Part shown: positions 56,281 to 64,000 of the stretch, piece after piece
How positions within the stretch are numbered: position 1 is the first letter of the stretch
Layout: each line of letters starts with the position of its first letter
Assembly (NCBI GenBank): GCA_963847515.1
Contig: CAWKAA010000007.1
Span: forward strand, 1,612,001-1,676,000
Length of the DNA stretch: 64,000 nucleotides
Source of the DNA: QHXW01 sp963847515
Lineage (GTDB): Bacteria; Acidobacteriota; Terriglobia; Bryobacterales; Bryobacteraceae
Direction of reading: 5' to 3'
Made by a program: the position numbers and the translations under genes
Notes under the pieces: model-generated
Told to the model about the DNA's origin: nothing
The model's input: the letters and a program-made list of their open reading frames with translations, nothing else
Database searches by the model: none

Positions 56281-58898
56281 ATGGCGTTGAACGAATACGT
56301 TCGTAAAAGGTCGTTCAAGGACACCCCGGAACCCAGTCCTGCGAGCGAACGTATCCGCCTCCGGTAACTCCTTCTGCGTGCAACGGCACGATGCCTCGCG
56401 GCTGCACTACGATTTCCGGCTGGAGATCGACGGCGCGCTTAAGTCCTGGGCCGTACCAAAAGGCCCCACTCTCGACCCTACTCCCAAGCGCCTGGCAGCC
56501 ATGGTGGAGGACCACCCGCTGGAATACGGCAGTTTTGAGGGCAACATACCGGCCGGCAATTACGGCGCGGGCAGCGTCATGCTTTGGGACCGCGGCACGT
56601 ACGAGCTGCTGGGGGATAAGCCCGCTCTTGAACAACTGGCGCGCGGCGACTTGAAATTCAGGTTGCACGGCGAAAAGCTGAAGGGTGAGTTCGCCATCGT
56701 CCTCATGAAAGGACGCGGTAAAGGCAACGAATGGCTGTTACTCAAGAAGAAAGACGCCGAGGCGCGCCCGGGCTGGGATGTGGAAGAGTACGCTTTCAGC
56801 GTGCTGACCGGCCGTACCCAGCAGGAGATCGCGAAGGATCTGCCATCACGGAAGACGGCAGAAACTCCGGTCAAAAAAAAAGTCGCCGAGCCCCAGCGAG
56901 TAAGCGGCGGCAAGACCACGGAGGCTATGGTTGATCCGGCCCGGCTTCCGGGAGCCGTGCCCGCTCCCATGCCCGGCGCCATCCTGCCGATGAAATCCAC
57001 GTTGTCTGAGACGCCGCCCAAGGGCGATGAATGGCTGTTCGAGATCAAGTGGGACGGCGTTCGCGCCATCTGTTTTATTGACGACAAGAAGGTACGCATC
57101 ACGTCGCGCACCGGGAACTCATGTGAGCGGCAATACCCCGAGCTGAGCGTCATCGGCCACCAGATCGCGGCAAAACAGGCCATCCTGGACGGCGAGATCG
57201 CGGTGCTGGATAAGAACGGCGTGTCCAGCTTCGGGCTGATCCAGCCGAGGATCGCGGTGGCGGATCCCAACTCGGTGGCGCATCTAGCCCGCCGGACTCC
57301 GGTCACGATGTTCGTATTCGACTTACTCTACCTGGACGGATACGACCTCCGCGGCGTGCCGCTCATCGAGCGTAAGCGGGTGCTGCAATCGCTCCTGCAG
57401 CCCTCCGGCGTCATGCGATTCTCCGAGCACTTCGTGAACAATGGCGGGCAGATGTTGCAGGCCGCGAAGCGCTACCGGGCTCGAGGGCATCATCGCCAAG
57501 TGCGCCACGAGCGCTTACCAATCGAAGCGCAGCCGCGATTGGATCAAGATCAAGATCGTGGCGCAGCAGGAATTCATCATCTGCGGATATACGGCCGGAG
57601 AACGCGAATACTTCGGGTCGCTGGTGCTGGGTCTCTATGACAGCGGCAAGCTGGTTTATGTGGGGAATGTTGGAACCGGTTTTGACCAGCGCCTGATGGA
57701 GCAGATTTACCGGCAGATCGAGCCGCTGACCACACAGGAGTCGCCTTTCGAAGAAATGCCGGAGATTGGCCGGGAGATCACCTGGGTGCGGCCGGAAGTG
57801 GTCTGTGCGGTCAAGTTCGCCAGTTGGACCGAAGAGGGACGCCTGCGCGCCCCTGTGTTCCTAGGCTTGCGTTTGGATGTCGAACCGAAAGAGTGCGTGC
57901 GGGAGACCGCCATGTCCACGGAAACCAAACCCTCGCCCGCCGCGCGGTCTCCGCTACTCACCGGCAATAGGGAAGAAGCAGCTGTGACCATTGATGGCCG
58001 CCCGCTGAAATTCACTCATCTGAACAAAGTTTTTTATCCGGCCGAGGGTTACAACAAGCGCGATCTCCTGAATTTCTACGACGCCGTGGCCAGCCTGCTG
58101 CTTCCTTATCTGAAGGACCGGCCCCTCTCTCTCAAGCGTTACCCGGACGGAATTGCAGCCGAGTTCTTTTTTCAGAAGGACACGCACGACCGCTTTCCAC
58201 CCTGGGTGCGGGTAGAACCGATTTACTCCGACCACAAGAAAGCGCCCACTCGCTGGGTGTTGGCGGACGACCGCTCTGCGCTGCTCTACCTCACCAACCT
58301 CGGTTGTATTGACCAAAATCCGTGGATGAGCCGGGTCGGATCGCTCGAGTGCCCTGATTTCATGCTGATCGATCTTGACCCACAGGGATGTGAATTCGAC
58401 CGCATTATCGAGGCTGCACAGTTGGTGCGCAAAAAGCTGGACCTGGTCGGCTTGGAAGGATATCCCAAGACCACTGGAGGTGACGGCATGCACATCTATG
58501 TGCCGCTCGAGCCGGTTTACTCCTATGAGCAGGTGCGCTCGTTCACGGAAATCATCGCACGTGTTGTCGCCGCCGAGCGCCCGGACCTGTTCACCACGCC
58601 GCGGGCAGTGACGCGCCGGGAGCAGGGCAAGGTTTATTTCGACTATCTGCAAATCGGGGAATCGAAGACCATAGCCGCACCTTACGTGGTGCGTGCCTAT
58701 CCGGGTGCGCCCGTCGCGACACCGCTGGCCTGGCGGGAGGTCGCAACAGGACTGATGCCGTCGCACTTCCATATCCGCAATGCCATGGATCGCTTCGAGC
58801 GGGTGGGGGATCTGTTCGAGCCGGTCTTGAAGAAACTGCAGAGGCTCGAGCCGGCAATGGCAAAGCTGGAAAAGTTAGTTCAGGCAGGCGCCGGTTGA
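56281..58898 (+). CDS. ligD: Multifunctional DNA ligase D (phosphoesterase-ligase-polymerase), two frameshifts
   Basis: About 870 residues. Order: N-terminal 3'-phosphoesterase (HDASRLHYDFRLEIDGALKS, 'PLEYGSFEGNIPAGNYGAGS'); ATP-dependent ligase core with the adenylated lysine in EIKWDGVRAI and motif 'LDGEIAVLDKNG'; then a C-terminal primase-like polymerase domain (FTHLNKVFYPAEGYNKRDLL, 'FMLIDLDPQGCEFD'). The order is that of Pseudomonas LigD rather than Mycobacterium. Start ATG 56281 (MALNEYVRKRSFKDTPEP); an indel near 56345 and another near 57480 (RYRARG to LEGIIAKC) split it. With Ku it repairs double-strand breaks by end joining. Confidence 0.95.
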
Positions 58899-58908
58899 CC
58901 GTAACAGA

Positions 58909-59850
58909 TTAACGGTGGTGTGGGTGATCGTGCGAGTGGCTCTCCTCCGCGCCCAGGGGGATGACGCAGCCGTTCTCGGACACCGCGCAGTTCATGTGTT
59001 CAAACTGCACGGTGGTGTGGCCGATGCGGAAACGTTCGGAGAGCAGATCGTTCAGACGGCGGAGCGTACGTTCGCTCGATGAAGGAGGAAGATCCTCGAT
59101 CAGCACATGGCAGCTTAATGCCCGGGTGTTCGATCCCAGGCACCAGATATGAAGATCGTGCACGTCCAGGACGCCCTCCACTTCACGCATGGCTGAAATC
59201 ACTGCCGGCAGCTCCAGTCCGCTCGGCAGCCCTTCCAGCAGAATGTTCAGGGATTCTTTAATGATGTCCCAAGCCGTCCAGACAATGAGAACGCCGATCA
59301 GAATCGACAGGATCGGGTCGATCTGTGTCCAACCGCTGTAGCGAATTGCGACCGCTCCGAGGACGATGCCAAACGAGCCCAGCAAATCGCCGAGCATGTG
59401 GACAAAAGCGCTGCGAATATTAATGTCGTCATGACGGGCGAAACGCAGGCCCCACATAATGCCGCCGTTTAACACCAGGCCAGCCGCCGCCACCGCCATC
59501 ATGATGGTTTCGTGTACGGGCTGCGGTCTCACCAGGCGCGTATAACTTTCATAGAAGATCCATGCCGCGATCGCCACCAGCGTCAAGGCGTTAATGAACG
59601 CGGTCAAGACACCGGCGCGGTGATATCCGAACGTCTTGGTTTCGTTGGCGGGTTTCGCTTGCAGGTAAAACCCAAACCAGGCCAAAAGCAGGGCCAGCGC
59701 GTCGGTGAAGTTGTGGCCGGCGTCCGAGAGAAGGGCCAGGCTGTGAGCGCGAATCCCCGCGAAGAACTCAACCAGCACGAACAGCGCTGTGGCGAGCAGC
59801 GACCACCATAGGACGCGGCCGGTCTCGCTGGTGTGAGAGTGGCAATGCAC
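58909..59850 (-). CDS. Cation diffusion facilitator (zinc/cobalt-type exporter)
   Basis: 313 residues from GTG 59850 (HCHSHTSETG), with GAGGG seven bases ahead. Six membrane spans; metal-site motifs HNFTD in 'LLSDAGHNFTDALALLLAWF' and HMLGD in 'SAFVHMLGDLLGSFGIVLGA'; a cytoplasmic C-terminal domain 'GVLDVHDLHIWCLGSNTRAL'; and His-rich ends (HCHSH, ESHSHDHPHHR). It exchanges protons for Zn2+ or a similar ion across the inner membrane. Convergent with ligD, 10-base gap. Confidence 0.93.
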   Translation of the reverse strand: MHCHSHTSETGRVLWWSLLATALFVLVEFFAGIRAHSLALLSDAGHNFTDALALLLAWFGFYLQAKPANETKTFGYHRAGVLTAFINALTLVAIAAWIFYESYTRLVRPQPVHETIMMAVAAAGLVLNGGIMWGLRFARHDDINIRSAFVHMLGDLLGSFGIVLGAVAIRYSGWTQIDPILSILIGVLIVWTAWDIIKESLNILLEGLPSGLELPAVISAMREVEGVLDVHDLHIWCLGSNTRALSCHVLIEDLPPSSSERTLRRLNDLLSERFRIGHTTVQFEHMNCAVSENGCVIPLGAEESHSHDHPHHR

Positions 59851-60045
59851 GGAAGGTCCCTCTACTAGTTTACTGCCAATGGTGCCGCACGATGGAGACA
59901 ACGAGCCACAGGCAAATCTCGAGTCGGATGATTCTAAGGAGATGGGTCTGCATCAGTTGACTGGTGGCGCCATCGCTGGGCATCCACATGCGTTTCCAAA
60001 GGAGGTGACGGGTCTGCCGGGCCCCCCTCGCTTCGAAACGGCCGG

Positions 60046-61305
60046 TCACGGGATAATCTCAATTGCGTTGATCTTGGGATTCTGCACGACCCCCACGAGC
60101 TGAATCAGGACCTTGCCGTTAGTGACACTGACGGGGAATGTCAGGACCAGTGCTTTGTTGGCTCCTGCTACTGAGAAGATGTCGAAATCTGAACGCACGG
60201 TTTGGCCGTTCAGGACGATATTGAAGATGCGCTTGCCAATTGACGAGAACGCGGTTTCCGCGAACCTGAGGTTAACGGTGTGGGTCCCATTAGGCATGGC
60301 GAACTGATACTGCAACGTGCCAGATTGCCAGCGATACGTCTGATAGAGTGCCGGGTCCGTGGTGCCACTGATGGATGCAGATGTGCTCGCCGCCGTGCCA
60401 CCACTGCCGTAACCGTAGTCCGCGCTCCAGACATGCCCATTTACGTCGGTGTACTGCGGGCCTCCGGAGTTTACTCTGATCGGGGCCACTGTTTGGACTG
60501 GTGCTGTCTGGACCGTGAACGAAGAACTCACGGACGACCCGTTCAAACTCGCGGTGGTCGTGACCGTACCGGAGGTGCTGGCCGCGGATACATTTACCGC
60601 GTACGTAGCGGTGGTCTGCCCCGATGTCACGGTTACCGCAGCCGGACTGCTGAACGTGATGCCGGCTGCCGCCGTGCCGAGCGAAACGACTGCCCCGGAG
60701 CCAGATGCGGGAGCGCTCAAGGTCAGGGTGCATGAGGCGGAGGCAGGCGCCGTAATCGAGGCCGGGGAACACTGCAGCGAGTGTATGATGGGGACTATCT
60801 GAAGGGTACTGTTAGTAGAAATCGTGACGACCTTTGCGGCCGTCGATGCGGCTAGGGCGTTCGTCAACAAAATTCCCGACGGCGTTCCCGTAGAGGAGCT
60901 GGAGAGCTGGAGGGTTGCTGTTGCAACGATGCCGTTCAAAATCTTACTGGTATTGAGGCCATCGAGAACGCAAGTCTGAGCTCCGGACCCAGCTTTGCAG
61001 GTGACCGATTTTGCGGCGGCAGTGGCTTGCGGTCCAGCGGTAACCACCGCCTGGGTTACGCTCGCCGTGGGATAGGCCAGTGTCCACTGGAGAGCTGCGG
61101 GCTCACTACCGGCGACGGAATTCAACACAATATTCAGAACCATGCTGCTGCTCTGAACACCGCTGCTGGATAGACCGAGGGATACTTGGGCCCAACCTAC
61201 TTGCATGAGCAGAATAAACAGAGCGATGAATAAGGAAACCGGCGAGCTTATGAGACTATGAATGACTGTGCAGGGAATCCGAGGGGTTGGTTGAGTCTGA
61301 CGCAT
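60046..61305 (-). CDS. Exported protein with cohesin-like, Ig-like and malectin domains
   Basis: 419 residues. A signal anchor (SLFIALFILLMQVGWAQ) is followed by a cohesin-like domain at ~40-170 (VSLGLSSSGVQSSSMVLNIV, 'LKWTLAYP'-like QWTLAYP), an Ig-like middle part, and a C-terminal malectin-type carbohydrate-binding domain (INV-like 'RVNSGGPQYTDVNGHVWSAD', 'YQTYRWQSGTLQYQFAMPNG', 'HTVNLRFAETAFSSIGKRIF'). It probably binds glycans outside the cell. AGGAG stands just before ATG 61305. No catalytic domain is seen. Confidence 0.82.
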   Translation of the reverse strand: MRQTQPTPRIPCTVIHSLISSPVSLFIALFILLMQVGWAQVSLGLSSSGVQSSSMVLNIVLNSVAGSEPAALQWTLAYPTASVTQAVVTAGPQATAAAKSVTCKAGSGAQTCVLDGLNTSKILNGIVATATLQLSSSSTGTPSGILLTNALAASTAAKVVTISTNSTLQIVPIIHSLQCSPASITAPASASCTLTLSAPASGSGAVVSLGTAAAGITFSSPAAVTVTSGQTTATYAVNVSAASTSGTVTTTASLNGSSVSSSFTVQTAPVQTVAPIRVNSGGPQYTDVNGHVWSADYGYGSGGTAASTSASISGTTDPALYQTYRWQSGTLQYQFAMPNGTHTVNLRFAETAFSSIGKRIFNIVLNGQTVRSDFDIFSVAGANKALVLTFPVSVTNGKVLIQLVGVVQNPKINAIEIIP

Positions 61306-62215
61306 TTCTCTCCTGAGTCTTTCGATTTCTTCCGGGCGCCCACAAGACGACGCTACAAAAAACCTATGCGCCGAACTACTCAGAACAAGGCCCTGAGGCG
61401 TGCGACGGCATCGTTGTTCTCTTTGCGTGGTTAACAGCTACGCGATTAACAGCTATAGGAAGGGCGCGAAAGATTAGAAGTCGATTCGAGCCGCGCTTCG
61501 TCTCCGAAAATTTGCTCTGCCTGAACCAACCGGCGGCAAAGGACGGCACGGACCCTTATTCTGGTGTTACCTGCATATCTTCAGTGTAGATGCGTAGGTT
61601 AACACGCCGAAGAGCGATGTTTCAACAGAAAAAATGCGAAGGCCCGTGGGTTTCGATCAATCGGCCCGCCCAGTTCAGACGTCAACCTCAGGCCAGGCGT
61701 CCGCGCGCAGTTCGTAAATCGACTTGCGGCCCAGCTTGTGTGTATCGATTCTCTGTCGCTTTTCTGGATGGCTACGACAGCGAAACGCCAAACGGACCGC
61801 GACGAATGCAACGGCCATGGCGATCGCCGGCACCGATTACCAGCTACGTCTTGTAGCCGGTAGAGGAATTGTGCTCATTGGCGGCGCTAATGTTTCGTGT
61901 GACACAGCGGTTATGCCGACGCAGGCGATTGCCCTGCCCGCCCGCAGACGACGATTACGATTAGGTGCAATCACCACTTAAAGCTAACGGCCACACTAGT
62001 AGGCTGTCCCGGCGATTTGGTTATGACGGATGCGGCGAGTGGGATCGATGCAGGCTGCGTTATTGGAAACAGAGACTGATTCCGTATCCATGATGATGAG
62101 ATGGATCAAAGGTGATAATGGTATGGCCGTGACCGCTTACTGGTTTACTGCCATAATGCGGCGGTGATGGGCTTCTTGCGCCAGTGCCCACCGGCGGTGT
62201 GCCCAGAGAAGAGGC
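61306..62215. other. 910-base region without a supported gene
   Basis: Several short open frames exist (e.g. 61590-61856 and 61724-61981) but their translations are Arg-rich and low in conserved-looking segments, as expected for chance frames in GC-rich DNA. A 10-base direct repeat TTAACAGCTA occurs at 61431-61440 and 61446-61455. I see no RNA gene or mobile element here. Confidence 0.6.
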
Positions 62216-63100
62216 TCAGTTCGATCTAGGTTGCCGCGCTGCATCCTTTGACAGGCAGTCGGTAACCTCACGCGCAAGCAATCTGACATAAGGCTCTACC
62301 AAGACATCTTCATGACCGCCGGAGATTTCGCGAACCTCGACGCCCTCTCCGGCCAACTGAACCCACCGGTTATAGCTGCGACGGGTGTCGTCAGGCGATT
62401 CCATCGCCTGAAACAACGTTACCCTTCCAGGAAAAAACTGCGGCGCATAGCGCACGGCGGCAAACCAATTGATGTCATATGCGTTGTATAGGAAATGTGG
62501 GATCGGCCAGCCAACGGAATCCAGAAGTGTGTAGACAGTTCTCAACCAACGAGCCCGTAACTTTTCTCTTGCGTACTGAAGTCCCGTCGGACTCAAGACT
62601 CGCTTCACGTGAGACCTGGCATATGACCATCGCGCTAAAGTATTCTCTTGCGGTTGCGACCCGCCAGGGATCGTCAGCGGAGCCATCCTCCTCGAGTCCA
62701 GCATCCCCAGCAGTCCAATCCGCCCTCCAAAGGAATGTAGTTGCCGGGCCATTTCGAAGGCGACCAGGCCACCAAACGAATATCCCAGGAAATGATACGG
62801 GCCCTGAGGTTGCACGGACCGCACTTCTGGCACGTAATAGCGGGCCATGTCTTCCACTCGCGTAAGGGCCGTTAGCTCCGGAAACAGTGCCTGGGATTGG
62901 ATGGCATAGGCGGGCTGGTCTGGCTCCAGGTACCTCACTAGCGCCTGAAACCGCGCAACCATTCCATCGACCCCGTGGATCAGGAACAACGGCTCCTTCC
63001 CGCCCTCGCGCCGAATCGGAACAATCGAAGATGGATTTCGCGCGCAGGGATATCCGCCACTATCGAACGAAGTTTGCTTCGGAAGTGCGACCCGGTTCAC
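62216..63100 (-). CDS. Thioesterase-domain alpha/beta hydrolase (NRPS/PKS type)
   Basis: 294 residues from GTG 63100. The alpha/beta-hydrolase core has 'PLFLIHGVDGMVARFQALV' (oxyanion region), the nucleophile elbow GYSFGG, and the catalytic His in ISGGHEDVLVEP. The style of sequence (YFLxxx 'QGPYHFLGYSFGGLVAFEMA') is that of thioesterase domains that release products from nonribosomal peptide or polyketide carriers. It follows the ATP-grasp gene by 45 bases, so the two may belong to a small biosynthetic cluster continuing past the right edge. Confidence 0.85.
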   Translation of the reverse strand: MNRVALPKQTSFDSGGYPCARNPSSIVPIRREGGKEPLFLIHGVDGMVARFQALVRYLEPDQPAYAIQSQALFPELTALTRVEDMARYYVPEVRSVQPQGPYHFLGYSFGGLVAFEMARQLHSFGGRIGLLGMLDSRRMAPLTIPGGSQPQENTLARWSYARSHVKRVLSPTGLQYAREKLRARWLRTVYTLLDSVGWPIPHFLYNAYDINWFAAVRYAPQFFPGRVTLFQAMESPDDTRRSYNRWVQLAGEGVEVREISGGHEDVLVEPYVRLLAREVTDCLSKDAARQPRSN

Positions 63101-63145
63101 TGCTCCCCCCAGCCGGCCTTCATGATGGACGGTCCGGCGCGTACC

Positions 63146-64000
63146 CTAATTGGCGTAGCCGCGATCCTCGTCCGGCTTGGGCTTCGCAATCGCAGCCGCG
63201 AAAACACCGTCGCTGGACGCCGCCCGTTCCTCGAACGTGGTGCGGCGAAAACGATTGGACAAGCGGGCCAGAAGGCTTCGGTCGGGCCAAGGCAAGCATA
63301 GCAGCTCCCGCACCAGGTCCGGTTCCTCCCACGGTACATCGTGAAAACTCGATTCCAGGAGTTTGCTCTTTCGGTCCCAGTGCCAGGATTGCGGAAAGTA
63401 GGCGATCACATCGTTTTCCGTAACCGGCGGTGACGCCTGGAGCGGCTTGCCCGACAGTTGCGCCGAAAGCGCTCCAATCAGGTCGCGTCCCTCTCCCAGT
63501 TGCAAGTTACAAAGCGGCGTGCACCGCGGGTTCATTTCGACCAGATACAGCGCGCCACTTCCGTCTTCGATCATGAAATCCAAACCGAAAAATCCGGACA
63601 TGCCCAGCCGGCGCGCCAGGCGCTCGGAGGCCCGCATCATTTCCGGACTGTCCACCACACGCACAATCGTGGCGGAGCCTGTGAGTCCTTGGGCGCTGAT
63701 CACCTCCACCGCAGTTCCGGCCAGTACCTGGCCCTGCCAACAGGCCACCGCACAGTTGGCCGGACGTCCGGCAATGTACGGCTGAGCCGTCACCGCCGGC
63801 CCGGATCGATGCCACCAGCTCTCCACCCAGAAGGGATCCCGGTTCGCGATCCACCGCTTGGCAAATCGTGCCACTCCCAGCGGCCGCGACATCTCCAGGA
63901 AATATCTCTCCGCCTCCCGCCGGTTGTGCGCGATCCTCACGCCATGGCCGCCCCAGGTTCCATCCGCCTTCAGCACCCAGGGATAGGCCAGCTCCGTGTG
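63146..64000 (-). CDS. ATP-grasp family protein, C-terminal part, cut by the right edge
   Basis: About 284 residues are visible; the N-terminus lies beyond base 64000. ATP-grasp features: 'PWVLKADGTWGGHGVRI' (lysine and glycine loop), 'TAQPYIAGRPANCAVAC', and the metal-binding end of the fold 'GFFGLDFMIEDGSGALYLVE' followed by MNPR. The protein would form a carboxylate-amine or similar bond via an acyl phosphate. With a thioesterase downstream, peptide-like natural product assembly is plausible but not proven. Confidence 0.85.
   Translation of the reverse strand, partial: HTELAYPWVLKADGTWGGHGVRIAHNRREAERYFLEMSRPLGVARFAKRWIANRDPFWVESWWHRSGPAVTAQPYIAGRPANCAVACWQGQVLAGTAVEVISAQGLTGSATIVRVVDSPEMMRASERLARRLGMSGFFGLDFMIEDGSGALYLVEMNPRCTPLCNLQLGEGRDLIGALSAQLSGKPLQASPPVTENDVIAYFPQSWHWDRKSKLLESSFHDVPWEEPDLVRELLCLPWPDRSLLARLSNRFRRTTFEERAASSDGVFAAAIAKPKPDEDRGYAN

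Noticed and set aside
61590..61981. Two overlapping short plus-strand frames in the 910-base gap
   Set aside because: Arg-rich translations without hydrophobic core or motif, no ribosome binding site.

Overview
The window reads as a GC-rich chromosomal segment of an acidobacterium, most likely of the Solibacter/Bryobacter lineage. The grounds are a protein ending in a Solibacter-type C-terminal domain (30158-32311), two large eukaryotic-type Ser/Thr kinases, one with TPR and one with PD40 propeller repeats, a tricorn-type protease, a subtilase with a Trp-Gly-Thr repeat tail, and mandelate racemase/TIM-barrel sugar genes. Only protein families were recognised; no rRNA or tRNA was seen.

Layout. 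1-11 kb: end of a secreted subtilase, a peptide-type ABC transporter operon, an HD-GYP/GAF/GGDEF cyclic-di-GMP enzyme divergent from a sigma54 activator, and a broken kinase-propeller gene. 11-20 kb: tricorn protease divergent from a sodium:solute symporter that is preceded by an overlapping 45-residue membrane ORF, then glgC and a beta-lactamase-fold hydrolase. 20-27 kb: a TPR kinase coupled to a Cys-rich membrane-anchored protein, gene debris (NmrA-like tail, HigB-like toxin), an acyl-CoA dehydrogenase-type gene, pepA and smpB. 27-32 kb: a compact secretion operon (TPR-secretin-cohesin protein, two pseudopilins, a large exported protein). 32-41 kb: uvrB and a six-gene glycan operon. 41-46 kb: core MetE-like enzyme, TolB-like protein, a small membrane ORF and a sugar/heptosyltransferase operon. 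46-50 kb: a sulfur-carrier cysteine synthesis operon (CysM, JAMM peptidase, ThiS/CysO, MoeZ, Rieske) followed by mutM. 50-64 kb: PpiC, an FAD oxidoreductase, a membrane glycosyltransferase-like protein, the divergent NHEJ pair Ku/LigD, a CDF metal exporter, a malectin protein, and a thioesterase plus ATP-grasp pair cut by the right edge.

Many otherwise complete genes are split by single-base indels. Most of those I could place are +1 insertions next to short homopolymers, and they are densest at 46.4-49.5 kb. They hit housekeeping genes such as pepA, smpB, glgC and mutM, so I treat most as consensus errors and give the restored gene extents. The kinase gene at 8540-11300, with three shifts plus an in-frame stop, could be a true pseudogene.

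The most interesting points are: the ThiS/CysO-to-E1 junction, where no stop codon exists in any frame after the Gly-Gly, beside a JAMM peptidase gene; the secretin-cohesin operon translationally coupled to a large exported protein; two tiny membrane ORFs with good translational context; the Cys-rich protein overlapping the TPR kinase; and a duplicated ABC-ATPase tail with its own hairpin at 11.4 kb.
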